A program made the position numbers and the translations under genes. Below are positions 53,788-62,553 of a stretch of DNA of 64,000 nucleotides, in pieces. Source of the stretch: Roseovarius faecimaris (lineage in GTDB: Bacteria > Pseudomonadota > Alphaproteobacteria > Rhodobacterales > Rhodobacteraceae); NCBI RefSeq assembly GCF_009762325.1, contig NZ_CP034348.1, positions 2,052,501 through 2,116,500 on the forward strand, in the 5' to 3' direction. Numbering within the stretch: position 1 is the stretch's first letter; every line of letters begins with the position of its first letter. The notes beneath the pieces were generated by a model. The model saw only the letters and a list, made by a program, of their open reading frames with translations, was not told where the DNA came from and ran no database searches.

Positions 53788-55387
53788 GCAGAAGCTTCCA
53801 GTTGATGGCATCCAGCAGCGCCTCAAAGGAGGCATCCACTATGTTGGCGCTCACCCCCACGGTGGACCAGCGGCGGCCCTCTCCGTCCTCGCTGTCGATG
53901 ATCACGCGGGTCACGGCCTCGGTCCCGCCTTGGGTGATACGCACCTTGAAGTCGACCAGACGCACATCGTCTATCGCCGCCTGGTAACGCCCCAGATCCT
54001 TGGCCAGCGCCTTGGCCAGCGCATTGACCGGGCCCCGGTCGCTACCGGCCTCGTCCATGCTCTCGGAGACCGACAACTTCTTCTCGCCGTCGATCTTTAC
54101 GACAACCACGGCCTCCGACAGGGAAATCATCTTGTTATACTTGTTCTTGCGCCGCTCCACCGTGACCTTGTAGCGCTTGACCTCGAAGAACTCGGGCATC
54201 TGCCCCAGCACCTCGCGCGCCAGAAGCTCAAAGCTCGCCTGTGCGCTGTCATAGGTATAGCCGCGATCCTCGCGCGCCTTGATTTCCTCAAGGATGCGCG
54301 CCAGGGCCGGATCGTTATCCGCCACCTCGATCCCCGCCTCGGCCAGACGGCGGCGCAGGTTCGATTGCCCCGCCTGGTTCGACATCGGGATGATGCGCGC
54401 ATTGCCCACAGCGCCCGGATCGATGTGCTCGTAGGTGCTCGGGTCTTTCAGGATCGCGCTGGCATGCAGCCCCGCCTTGTGGGCAAAGGCCGAGGCCCCC
54501 ACATAGGCCGCCTGTTTCAGCGGTACGCGGTTGAGGATATCGTCAAGCTGACGGCTGGCCAGTGTCAGCCCCTTGAGCGCCTCCGGCGTCACGCCCGTCT
54601 CATACTGGCTGGCATACGGCTCCTTGAGCAGCAGCGTCGGGATCAGCGCCGTCAGATTGGCATTGCCACAGCGCTCGCCCAGACCGTTCAGCGTGCCCTG
54701 GATCTGCCGCGCGCCCGCATCCACGGCAGCAAGGGCGCCTGCGACCGCGTTTTCCGTGTCGTTATGGGTATGAATGCCCAGCCGCTCGCCGGGGATACCG
54801 GCCGCGATCACCGCCTTGGTGATCTCGAATATCTCATGCGGCAACGTCCCGCCATTGGTGTCGCAGAGCACGATCCAGCGCGCCCCGGCCTCCAGCGCGG
54901 CCTGCAGACAGCCCAGCGTATAATCGGGGTTGGCCTTGTAGCCGTCAAAGAAATGCTCGGCATCAAAGAGCGCCTCACGCCCCTGCCCCACCACATGGCT
55001 GATCGAGGCGGCGATATTGGCGGTGTTCTCGTCAAGGCTGATGCCAAGGGCCGTCTCCACATGAAAATCATGGGTCTTGCCCACAAGGCAGACGGCGGCT
55101 GTGTTCGCGTTCATCACGGCGGCGAGCACATCGTCGTTTTCCGCCGAGCGCCCGGACCGCTTGGTCATGCCAAAGGCGGTCATTGTGGCGCGCGTCTTGG
55201 GGGCAGCGTCGAAAAAGGCGCTATCGGTCGGGTTCGCCCCGGGCCAGCCGCCTTCGATATAGTCGATCCCCAGCCGGTCGAGCGTGGCGGCAATAAGCTG
55301 TTTCTCATGCGTGGAGAACTGCACGCCTTGGGTCTGCTGCCCGTCGCGCAGGGTGGTGTCGTAGAGGGAAAGGCGGGTTTTGGTCAT
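53774..55387 (-). CDS. cimA: citramalate synthase
   Basis: The 537-aa enzyme condenses acetyl-CoA and pyruvate to (R)-citramalate, an entry to isoleucine synthesis. The DRE-TIM barrel starts LSLYDTTLRDGQQTQGVQFS, with GIHTHNDTENAVAGALAAVDAGA and the NGLGERCGNANLT motif. The LeuA-type regulatory domain occupies about residues 400-537. Its sequence is of the CimA rather than LeuA type (LGIDYIEGGWPGANPTDSAFF). ATG 55387 follows GGAGGG. The end overlaps the phytoene-synthase-like gene. Confidence 0.92.
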   Translation of the reverse strand: MTKTRLSLYDTTLRDGQQTQGVQFSTHEKQLIAATLDRLGIDYIEGGWPGANPTDSAFFDAAPKTRATMTAFGMTKRSGRSAENDDVLAAVMNANTAAVCLVGKTHDFHVETALGISLDENTANIAASISHVVGQGREALFDAEHFFDGYKANPDYTLGCLQAALEAGARWIVLCDTNGGTLPHEIFEITKAVIAAGIPGERLGIHTHNDTENAVAGALAAVDAGARQIQGTLNGLGERCGNANLTALIPTLLLKEPYASQYETGVTPEALKGLTLASRQLDDILNRVPLKQAAYVGASAFAHKAGLHASAILKDPSTYEHIDPGAVGNARIIPMSNQAGQSNLRRRLAEAGIEVADNDPALARILEEIKAREDRGYTYDSAQASFELLAREVLGQMPEFFEVKRYKVTVERRKNKYNKMISLSEAVVVVKIDGEKKLSVSESMDEAGSDRGPVNALAKALAKDLGRYQAAIDDVRLVDFKVRITQGGTEAVTRVIIDSEDGEGRRWSTVGVSANIVDASFEALLDAINWKLLRAQR

Positions 55388-55511
55388 GAGCGCCCTCCAC
55401 ATGCCTGCCCCGTGGAGGGGTGGGTCACTTCTCGGCGATTGAAGACAATCGCCTGCCAGTCAGCGGGGAGCGGCCCGGGGCAGGCCCGGGCGAAACAGAA
55501 CGAATGGAGGG

Positions 55512-56873
55512 TCATTTGAGGGTCTCCAGTTTGCTGACGTCAAACCCAGCACCAGGAACCAATTCAACGCCATCCTTACTCATTCGCACCTCTACCCCTG
55601 CGGTCTGCAAAGCGGCTTTCGCGGCATCAAGCTCAGAAAAGTCCTTCGTTTCTATAGCATGAGTTCTGAGGTTGCGAATGCGCTGCGCAAACTCCGACAA
55701 ATCTACAGCTTTCGCCCAATCGCCCAGTTCTTCCCCGAGAAGGCCCATGAGGGCCGCTGAGGCCTTCAATTCCCCAGCCGCGCCAGCGGCAGCCAGCCGG
55801 TGTAGCTCGGCCACGGCACCCGCCGTATTCACATCATCTGCGAGTGCCTCGAGCACCGGATCGGCCACGTCAGTGGCCGAAACTCCTTCCGTCAGGGCGC
55901 GCCACTTTCGCAATGTCGCCTCCGCCTCCCGCGCCTTCTCTGCCGTCCAGTCCATCGGCTTGCGGTAATGCGTGCTCAGAAACACGAACCGGATCACCTC
56001 GCCCGGTATCCCCTTATCCAGCAAGTCCCGAACGGTGAAGAAATTGCCTAAGGATTTGGACATCTTCTTGCCCTCCACCTGCAGCATCTCGTTATGCATC
56101 CACACCTGCGCGAACCCGCCCGAGGGGTGGGCGCAGCACGATTGCGCGATCTCGTTCTCATGATGCGGGAACATCAGGTCATTGCCGCCGCCGTGGATGT
56201 CAAAGCTCTCGCCCAGAAGCTCATAGGACATGGCCGAGCATTCGATATGCCAGCCCGGACGCCCCCGGCCCCAGGGTGACGGCCAGCCCGGCAGGTCGTC
56301 CGAGGAGGGCTTCCACAGAACGAAATCCATCGGGTCTTCCTTGTAGGGCGCCACCTCGACCCGCGCCCCGGCGATCATGTCATCGACCGACCGGCCCGAC
56401 AGCCGCCCGTATTCCTTGTAGGACCGCACCCGGAACAGCACATGCCCCTCAGCGGCGTAGGCATGCCCGTCGGCAATCAGCCCTTCGATCATCGCCACCA
56501 TCTGCGGGATGTACTGCGTGGCCCGCGGCATGTGGTTGGGCTCCAGCGCGCCCAGTTCGGACATATCGTCGAGAAACCACTGCGTCGTCTCGGCGGTGAT
56601 GTCGCCAATCGGTCGCCCGCTTTCGGCGGCTCGCGCGTTGATCTTGTCATCCACGTCGGTGAAGTTACGGGCATAGGTCACATGCTCGGGACCATAGACA
56701 TGCCTGAGCAGCCGGTAGAGCACATCGAACACCACCACGGGCCGGGCATTGCCCAGATGCGCGCGGTCATAGACCGTGGGACCACAGACATACATGCGCA
56801 CATTCTCGGGATCGAGAGGCGTGAACACCTCCTTGCGGCGGGTCAGCGTGTTGTGCAGCTTAATCTCGGTCAT
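55512..56873 (-). CDS. cysS: cysteinyl-tRNA synthetase
   Basis: The 453-aa class I synthetase has [23 protein letters not shown] (HIGH-type motif), GWHIECSAM (zinc site), [14 protein letters not shown] and the KMSKS loop ([12 protein letters not shown]). ATG 56873 has GAAAGGG 7 nt upstream. The last 160 codons (55512-55990) are visibly less GC-rich than the rest of the gene, possibly a sign of partial gene replacement. A candidate promoter lies 138 nt upstream. Confidence 0.96.
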   Translation of the reverse strand: MTEIKLHNTLTRRKEVFTPLDPENVRMYVCGPTVYDRAHLGNARPVVVFDVLYRLLRHVYGPEHVTYARNFTDVDDKINARAAESGRPIGDITAETTQWFLDDMSELGALEPNHMPRATQYIPQMVAMIEGLIADGHAYAAEGHVLFRVRSYKEYGRLSGRSVDDMIAGARVEVAPYKEDPMDFVLWKPSSDDLPGWPSPWGRGRPGWHIECSAMSYELLGESFDIHGGGNDLMFPHHENEIAQSCCAHPSGGFAQVWMHNEMLQVEGKKMSKSLGNFFTVRDLLDKGIPGEVIRFVFLSTHYRKPMDWTAEKAREAEATLRKWRALTEGVSATDVADPVLEALADDVNTAGAVAELHRLAAAGAAGELKASAALMGLLGEELGDWAKAVDLSEFAQRIRNLRTHAIETKDFSELDAAKAALQTAGVEVRMSKDGVELVPGAGFDVSKLETLK

Positions 56874-57010
56874 GGCGCGCCCTTTCGACAAGCGTCTTCG
56901 CTTGGCGGGCTTAGCAACTTACTCAATCAGATGGAATAGAAGACCGGCCCGCCTAACGATGTTAGCGGATAATGCAGCAAATGATGCAGGTTGCACGGGT
57001 CATGCCCTTG

Positions 57011-57039
57011 TCTTAGAGCGCGGCCCCCTGCCCCGTCAA
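57011..57039 (-). promoter_or_regulatory. candidate sigma-70-type promoter for cysS
   Basis: On the minus strand TTGACG (57039-57034) and CTAAGA (57016-57011) are 17 bp apart. The -10 box is a poor match but the spacing and the -35 are good. Confidence 0.4.
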
Positions 57040-57073
57040 GCCGCATGATCAGCACCGCCCGCGCGGCGCGCCG

Positions 57074-57532
57074 TCAATTGTGGCGGGCAAAGAAATCCGC
57101 CGCACCGCCGGGATGCACCAGCAGCGTCGCATAGGGCTCGCGCTCATCGCCCATTTCCATCCCCGGAGAGCCGATGGGCATGCCCGGCACGCTCAGGCCC
57201 AACCCCTCGGGCCGCTCGGCCAGCAGGCGGCGGATATCCTGCGCGGGCACATGCCCTTCGATCACATAGCCCTCGACAAAGGCGGTATGACAGGAGCTGA
57301 GATCGTCGGTGATCCCCGCCCTGGCCTTGATCTGCCAGAGCATGTCCTGGCTGACATCCTCGGCCTGCACATTGAACCCGTCCTGTTCCAGATGCTCCAC
57401 CCAGGCCGCGCAGCAGCCGCAGGTGGGGGATTTGTAGACCTTGATCTGCGGCTCCTCAGCATGGGCGGCGCGCACCAGAATCGGCGCGGTGAGTGCTGCG
57501 GCCAGAAAAGAGCGGCGGGTAAAACTGGGCAT
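57074..57532 (-). CDS. DUF411 family Met/Cys-rich periplasmic metal-binding protein
   Basis: The 152-aa protein begins SFTRRSFLAAALTAPILV, a twin-arginine signal. The mature part has KVYKSPTCGCCAAWVEHL (CxCC site), LSSCHTAFVEGYVIEGHVPAQDIRRLL, and the Met-rich GLSVPGMPIGSPGMEMGDE. DUF411 proteins are linked to copper handling; the Cys and Met clusters fit Cu(I) binding. No copper operon is visible nearby. It lies 83 nt beyond the VOC gene on the same strand. Confidence 0.88.
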   Translation of the reverse strand: MPSFTRRSFLAAALTAPILVRAAHAEEPQIKVYKSPTCGCCAAWVEHLEQDGFNVQAEDVSQDMLWQIKARAGITDDLSSCHTAFVEGYVIEGHVPAQDIRRLLAERPEGLGLSVPGMPIGSPGMEMGDEREPYATLLVHPGGAADFFARHN

Positions 57533-57614
57533 TTCGGAACCTCCGTCTGTGCCTGTTCAATATGGCGGTCATGGCGTCCAAGACAATCCCGCGATATGCC
57601 GCAGAGCGGTGTCA

Positions 57615-57989
57615 TCAGGGATAGGCCACCACTTCGAACTCGATCCCGTCCGGCCCGTCGAAATAGAACCGCAGGCCCGGCTCGTAATCACCGTGGCTGT
57701 GCGGCGCGTATCCCGCCGCTTTGACCCGCGCCTCGGTGGCCGCGATATCATCGACCACCACGCCCACATGGTTGAGCCCCGCCACCTGGCCATAGGAATT
57801 GCCCATCGGCTCCAGCGTCTTCTTCGGTGCATAGAGCGCCAGATAGCTCTCCTCATCGCCCACATGCACGGTGAACCCGTTATCCTTGGCCTCCCCCTGC
57901 CAGCGGATATGCCAGCCGAAGAGATCGCACAGCACCGCGGCACTTGCCTTGGGGTCCGGTACCGTGATGTTCACATGTTCCAGTTTCAT
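57615..57989 (-). CDS. VOC (glyoxalase-fold) family protein
   Basis: The 124-aa protein has the two beta-alpha-beta-beta-beta modules of the VOC fold: MKLEHVNITVPDPKASAAVLCDLFGWHIRW and GLNHVGVVVDDIAATEARVKAAGY, ending FDGPDGIEFEVVAYP. Metal ligands can be placed at H5, E (YLALY region) and the final Glu. Its substrate is unknown. It diverges from soxR with a SoxR-like palindrome about 50 nt upstream, so redox-stress induction is likely. Confidence 0.85.
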   Translation of the reverse strand: MKLEHVNITVPDPKASAAVLCDLFGWHIRWQGEAKDNGFTVHVGDEESYLALYAPKKTLEPMGNSYGQVAGLNHVGVVVDDIAATEARVKAAGYAPHSHGDYEPGLRFYFDGPDGIEFEVVAYP

Positions 57990-58036
57990 GGCTTGTCTCC
58001 TTAAGAATTGAATTACCTTGGCTTTTACCGTAATTC

Positions 58037-58052
58037 TTCAAGTATACTTTAA
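58037..58052. promoter_or_regulatory. SoxR/MerR-type operator between the VOC gene and soxR
   Basis: TTCAAGTA-TACTTTAA is a 16-bp palindrome with one mismatch, similar to the SoxR box core (CAAGTTAACTTG). On the minus strand TTGTAT and a TA-rich -10-like box flank it at about 19 bp, the long spacing used by MerR-family activators. Confidence 0.65.
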
Positions 58053-58071
58053 TACAAGCGGGAAATTTTCC

Positions 58072-58542
58072 ATGCGCAGCAGCAGCTTGGCCAGCCGTGG
58101 CCTCACAATCGGGCATGTGTCAAAGCGCACCGGCCTCGCTACCTCCGCCATCCGGTTTTATGAAGAGCAGGGCCTTGTGACCCCGGACCGGACGGAGACC
58201 GGCCACCGCCGGTATGAGCGCTCGGATCTTCGGCGGCTCTCCTTCGTGATGATCAGCCAGGAACTGGGCTTCACCATCGCCGAGATCCGCGCAGCCCTTG
58301 CCAGCCTGCCCGAGCACCGCACCCCGACCAAGGCCGACTGGGCGCGCATTTCCCGCAGCTTCGGCAAGGTGCTGGATGCGCGCATCGCCACCATGCAGCA
58401 ACTGCGCGCCCGGCTGGATGGATGCATCGGCTGCGGCTGCCTGTCGCTGAAAACCTGCGCGCTCTACAATCCGAAGGATCGCGCCGCCGCGCGTGGGGCC
58501 GGTCCGCGCTATTTGAGGGGGGATGTGGCCGACGCACCCTGA
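58072..58542 (+). CDS. soxR: redox-sensitive transcription activator SoxR
   Basis: The 156-aa MerR-family protein has the DNA-binding part LTIGHVSKRTGLATSAIRFYEEQGLV, a dimer helix, and the SoxR iron-sulfur motif C118-x2-C121-x-C123-x5-C129 (CIGCGCLSLKTC), exactly as in the family. Oxidation of the [2Fe-2S] cluster by redox-active compounds activates transcription. ATG 58072 is chosen: MRSSSLASRG precedes the HTH and the palindromic operator ends 20 nt before. The VOC gene is its probable target. Confidence 0.95.
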   Translation: MRSSSLASRGLTIGHVSKRTGLATSAIRFYEEQGLVTPDRTETGHRRYERSDLRRLSFVMISQELGFTIAEIRAALASLPEHRTPTKADWARISRSFGKVLDARIATMQQLRARLDGCIGCGCLSLKTCALYNPKDRAAARGAGPRYLRGDVADAP

Positions 58543-58614
58543 CACTCGGCGCTTGACACTCTGCGCCCGCGCTGCCTCTCTGCCGCGACAGGTCAGGACT
58601 TCAGGAGGTAGGGG

Positions 58615-59790
58615 ATGCAACTTTCGGACAGGATCACCGGCATCAACGCGGGCGGCTCGGATGGCTGGGGCATCTATATCAAAGCGCGCGACATGGAGCG
58701 CGCGGGCCAGAAGGTCATTCACCTGACCATTGGCGAACATGACGTCAGGACTGATCGGACCATCCTCGACGCGATGCACGCGGCCACGCTGGCGGGGCAC
58801 ACGGGCTATTCCTTCGGCTCCGGCAGCCCTGGCCTGCGCGAGCGGATCGCCCGGCGTGTCAGTGAACGCACCGGCGTCACCACGACGCCCGATAACGTTC
58901 TGGTCGTGCCCGGCGGTCAGGCCGGGCTGTTCGCCACGCATATGGCGGCCTGCGATCCGGGGGACCGGGCGCTTTTCATCGATCCCTACTATGCCACCTA
59001 TCCCGGCACCATCCGCAGCGTGGGGGCGCGGCCCGTCCCGGTGCTGGCCCGGGCCGAGCGCATGTTTCAGCCCGACGCCGCCGATATTGCGGCCGCCGCC
59101 GGGGACGGTGCCGCCTCGCTTCTGATCAATTCGCCCAACAACCCCACCGGTGTGGCCTATTCGCAGGAAACGATGGAGGGAATTGCCCGCACCTGTCAGG
59201 ATCATGACCTCTGGCTGATCTCCGACGAGGTTTACGACACGCAGCTCTGGCATGGCCGCCATATCACCCCGCGCGCCCTGCCCGGCATGGCCGAGCGCAC
59301 GCTGGTCATCGGCTCGCTGTCGAAATCCCACGCCATGACCGGCAGCCGCATCGGCTGGGTGGTCGGCCCGGAAGAAGCGCTGGAGCATATGGGGCATCTC
59401 GCGACCAACACCACCTACGGGGTGGCGGGCTTCGTGCAGGAGGCGGCAAGCTTCGCTCTGGATCAGGGCGAAGGTTTCGAAACCACCATCGCCGCCCCCT
59501 TCCGCCGCCGCCGCGACCTTGTACTGCGGCTGCTCGACGGTCAGAACGTGGTGCGCCCGATCCCGCCCGACGGGACAATGTATGTCATGCTCGACATCCG
59601 CGCCACCGGCCTGAGCGGCGAGGCCTTCGCCGAGGCCCTGCTCGACAAACACCACGTGGCCGTCATGCCGGGCGAAAGCTTCGGCAAGGCGGCGGCGGGG
59701 CATCTGCGCGTCGCACTCACCGTGGATGACGCACAACTGGAAGAGGCCATGCGCCTCTTGCTGGCCTTAGCCGCCGAGCGCGCCGGCTAA
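58615..59790 (+). CDS. PLP-dependent aminotransferase, class I/II
   Basis: The 391-aa protein has the class I fold: VIHLTIGEHDVRTD near the start, NSPNNPTGVAY, SDEVYDTQLWHGRHI, the PLP-Lys in SLSKSHAMTGSRIGWVVG, and the final Arg in GHLRVALTVDD. It resembles aspartate/aromatic or arginine:pyruvate-type aminotransferases; the substrate is unclear. AGGAGG precedes the ATG. The next gene starts 3 nt after its stop. Confidence 0.88.
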   Translation: MQLSDRITGINAGGSDGWGIYIKARDMERAGQKVIHLTIGEHDVRTDRTILDAMHAATLAGHTGYSFGSGSPGLRERIARRVSERTGVTTTPDNVLVVPGGQAGLFATHMAACDPGDRALFIDPYYATYPGTIRSVGARPVPVLARAERMFQPDAADIAAAAGDGAASLLINSPNNPTGVAYSQETMEGIARTCQDHDLWLISDEVYDTQLWHGRHITPRALPGMAERTLVIGSLSKSHAMTGSRIGWVVGPEEALEHMGHLATNTTYGVAGFVQEAASFALDQGEGFETTIAAPFRRRRDLVLRLLDGQNVVRPIPPDGTMYVMLDIRATGLSGEAFAEALLDKHHVAVMPGESFGKAAAGHLRVALTVDDAQLEEAMRLLLALAAERAG

Positions 59791-59793
59791 CCC

Positions 59794-60579
59794 GTGGCCC
59801 GCCGCCGCTCCGATACCTCTCTGCCCGCGCCGTTTCTGCAACGTCTGCGTGTCCGCCCTGAAAAGCTGGCCGAACACGCGGGCTACCCCTTCGATCTGCC
59901 GTGGCTTGGCCCGGAATCGTTCGAGCTGCAATTTACCCAGCCGGTCACCATCATCTTCGGGGAAAACGGCACCGGCAAATCCACCCTGATCGAAGCCATC
60001 GCAAGTCTGAGCGGCTATGACGAGGCGGGCGGCGGTAAAGGCTACCGGCCGGTCGATCATTCCGGCGCCCTCGACAAGAGCGGCGCCGGGCTGGCCGAGG
60101 TTTTGCGCGCAAGCTGGCTGCCCAAGATCACCGATGGCTGGTTCTTCAAGGCCGAGAGCTTCTTCTCGGTCGCACGCTATCAGGATGAGATGGCTATCCG
60201 GTACGGCGGAATGGCCCCTGACTATCTTTCCTGGAGCCATGGTGAGGGGTTTCTCAGGTTTTTCGAAGAGCGCATGTCGCGGCAGGGCATCTATTTCATG
60301 GACGAGCCCGAAAGCGCTTTGTCACCGACGCGGCAGCTTGAGCTTTTGCGCATCCTTCACGGGATACAGCAGGCCGCGACATCCCAGGTGATCCTGGCCA
60401 CACATTCGCCAATCCTGATGGCCTTGCCCGGGGCGCAGCTTCTGGAGATCACCCGGCACGGGCTGGCAGAATCCCACTATCGTCAGAGCGCTCATTTCAA
60501 GCTCTACCAGTCCTTTACCACAGACCCTGAGGAATTCATCAAAGAGGCACTAGCCCACCCGGATGATCTCCCTTTCTGA
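59794..60579 (+). CDS. AAA-family ATPase (COG3910-like)
   Basis: The 261-aa protein starts at GTG 59794 right behind the aminotransferase. Walker A is GENGTGKST (56-64), Walker B IYFMDEPESALSP, and the switch His is in LATHSPIL. This compact SMC/ABC-like ATPase without an extended coiled coil is common as a single gene. Similar ATPases occur in defence systems, but no partner nuclease or toxin lies beside it, so no such role is proposed. Function unknown. Confidence 0.85.
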   Translation: MARRRSDTSLPAPFLQRLRVRPEKLAEHAGYPFDLPWLGPESFELQFTQPVTIIFGENGTGKSTLIEAIASLSGYDEAGGGKGYRPVDHSGALDKSGAGLAEVLRASWLPKITDGWFFKAESFFSVARYQDEMAIRYGGMAPDYLSWSHGEGFLRFFEERMSRQGIYFMDEPESALSPTRQLELLRILHGIQQAATSQVILATHSPILMALPGAQLLEITRHGLAESHYRQSAHFKLYQSFTTDPEEFIKEALAHPDDLPF

Positions 60580-60736
60580 CCAGGGCATGCGCGGATCGAC
60601 TTCGCACCCGAATGCGCATTTTCAAGTCGTTTTCAGACCATGCGTCGCAAACGGGACAGAATTGCACAGCCCGAGCCGCAAGTGTCTGCTGCAGACTTCT
60701 GGAGACTGGCCATGTTGCCATGCTGTAAGATTCGCC

Positions 60737-60751
60737 TCGTCATCCTGACGA
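60737..60751. promoter_or_regulatory. TCGTCA/TGACGA palindrome in the mttB-like upstream region
   Basis: TCGTCA-TCC-TGACGA is a perfect inverted repeat 93 nt before the start codon, within a 264-bp gap that otherwise shows no gene. A possible operator for a GntR- or LysR-like protein; unassigned. Confidence 0.35.
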
Positions 60752-60843
60752 TCGGCGCTCAGAGAGGCCGGGCCGCGCGTGGCAGGCCCTGACGGGCTCG
60801 TACCGCCTTCTCTGTGACATTTCTCCACCAAGGACATCCCGAT

Positions 60844-62385
60844 ATGACAGCCCCTTCCCCGCGCCGCTCCGGTGGCCGTGCCGCCCGTCAAGCCCTGCGC
60901 GCCGCCGCCCCTGCCGAAGATCAGCGCTCCGTTCGCCCCGGCATGTCCGGCGGCGTCTACAAGCCCCTCTCGCCGGAGGGGATCGAACGCATTCACCAGA
61001 CCGCCCTTGCCGCGCTGGAGGAGATCGGCCTCGCGGACGCGCCGCCATCGGGCATCGAATATCTGACCGCCGCCGGGGCGATCCTTGGCGATGACGGGCG
61101 CATCCGTTTTCCGCGCGCGCTGGTCGAAGACATGCTCGCCAAGGCCAATCGCGAGATCACGCTTTTTGCCCGCGACCCCCGGCATGACATGACATTGTCG
61201 GGCGCACGGGTGCATTACGGGACTGCCGGCGCCGCGGTGCATATGGTCGATGTCAAAGGACGTAACTACCGCGAGAGCACGGTGCAGGACCTGCATGACG
61301 CCGCGCGGATCACCGATGTGCTCGACAATATCCACTTCCTGCAACGGCCGATGGTCTGCCGCGACATCACCGACAACATGGAGATGGACCTGAACACGGT
61401 CTATGCCACCGTCTCGGGCACGATGAAACATATCGGCACGTCCTTCACCGAGCCACATCATGTGCCGCCCGCCTTCGAGATGCTGCATATGATCGCCGGC
61501 GGCGAGGATAAATGGCGCGAACGGCCTTTCATGAGCAATTCCAACTGCTTCGTCGTCCCGCCGATGAAATTCGCCACCGAAAGCTGCCTGGTGATGGAGG
61601 AATGCATCAGGGGCGGGATGCCGGTGCTGCTGCTGTCGGCGGGCATGGCCGGGGCCACGACCCCCTCGACCGTGGCAGGCGCCATCGCGCAATCCTGCGC
61701 CGAATGCCTGGCGGGGCTGGTATATGTGAACGCGGTGAAACCCGGGCACCCGGCGATTTTCGGCACCTGGCCCTTCGGGCTCGACCTGCGCACCGGTGCG
61801 ATGTCCATCGGCTCTGCCGAGCAGGCGCTGCTGACGGCAGGCTGTGCACAGATGCATCAGTTCTACGGCGTGCCCGGCGGCGCGGCGGCAGGCGCCTCGG
61901 ACAGCAAGCTGCCCGACATGCAGGCCGGATGGGAGCAGATGTGCACCAATGTCACTGCCGGCCTCGCGGGCGTGAACATGGTCTACGAGGCGGCCGGCAT
62001 GCATGCGTCGCTGCTGGGCTTCTGCCACGAAAGCCTGATCCTCGGAGATGACCTCATCGGCCACGCCCAGCGCGTCGTGCGCGGGATCGAGGTGGATGAC
62101 GTGACCCTGGCGCTTGACCAGATCCGCTCGGTCTGTCTCGAGGGCCCCGGCCATTACCTCGGCACCGAACAAACCCTGGCCCGGATGCAGTCGGATTACG
62201 TCTACCCCGCGCTCGGAGACCGGATGTCGCCGAAAGAATGGGCGGAAAAAGGCAAGCCGGACCTGATTGAAAAGGCGATTGCCCGAAAAGAGGAAATCCT
62301 CGCCGAACGCTCGCGTGCGCGCTTCAACCCGGTTCTGGATGCCGAAATCCGGCGGAAGTTCAACATCCACCTGACGGCGGGCTGA
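60844..62385 (+). CDS. MttB-superfamily (trimethylamine methyltransferase-like) protein without pyrrolysine
   Basis: The 513-aa protein belongs to the COG5598 family that demethylates quaternary or tertiary amines and passes the methyl group to a corrinoid protein. It has LSPEGIERIHQTALAALEEIGL, RPFMSNSNCFVVPPMKFATES, and FYGVPGGAAAGASDSKLPDMQAGWEQM. No in-frame TAG occurs, so it is the non-Pyl branch, whose members include a glycine betaine methyltransferase. The N-terminal 30 residues are a basic, low-complexity tail. No corrinoid protein gene is next to it. ATG 60844 follows AAGGA. Confidence 0.87.
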   Translation: MTAPSPRRSGGRAARQALRAAAPAEDQRSVRPGMSGGVYKPLSPEGIERIHQTALAALEEIGLADAPPSGIEYLTAAGAILGDDGRIRFPRALVEDMLAKANREITLFARDPRHDMTLSGARVHYGTAGAAVHMVDVKGRNYRESTVQDLHDAARITDVLDNIHFLQRPMVCRDITDNMEMDLNTVYATVSGTMKHIGTSFTEPHHVPPAFEMLHMIAGGEDKWRERPFMSNSNCFVVPPMKFATESCLVMEECIRGGMPVLLLSAGMAGATTPSTVAGAIAQSCAECLAGLVYVNAVKPGHPAIFGTWPFGLDLRTGAMSIGSAEQALLTAGCAQMHQFYGVPGGAAAGASDSKLPDMQAGWEQMCTNVTAGLAGVNMVYEAAGMHASLLGFCHESLILGDDLIGHAQRVVRGIEVDDVTLALDQIRSVCLEGPGHYLGTEQTLARMQSDYVYPALGDRMSPKEWAEKGKPDLIEKAIARKEEILAERSRARFNPVLDAEIRRKFNIHLTAG

Positions 62386-62402
62386 TCCCACAGGGCGGCT
62401 TT

Positions 62403-62475
62403 CGAGTATTTGAAGAACGATGAAATCATGGGCGAGCCCCCTTTCATTGTTCCAAAAATACTCCCGCCGGAGGCG
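62403..62475. terminator. pair of dispersed 3'-end elements in convergent orientation, copies C+ and C-
   Basis: A plus-oriented copy (62403-62425, GAGTATTTGAAGAACGATGA) follows the mttB-like gene. A minus-oriented copy (62442-62475, on the minus strand CCTCCGGCGGGAGTATTTTT) lies behind the DUF3179 gene. Each is oriented with the gene it follows, as expected of a bidirectional terminator pair. Confidence 0.55.
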
Positions 62476-62553
62476 TCCCGCAGGCACCGCATAGACATCG
62501 TCGGCCAAACGCGCGCCCAATGCGAGACGCGCACGCAAGAGCGCGGCGAGCGG

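Noticed and set aside
59794-60579. AAA ATPase as part of an antiphage defence system
   Set aside because: No nuclease, toxin or methylase gene is adjacent; neighbours are an aminotransferase and an MttB homologue, and this ATPase type is common as a single gene.
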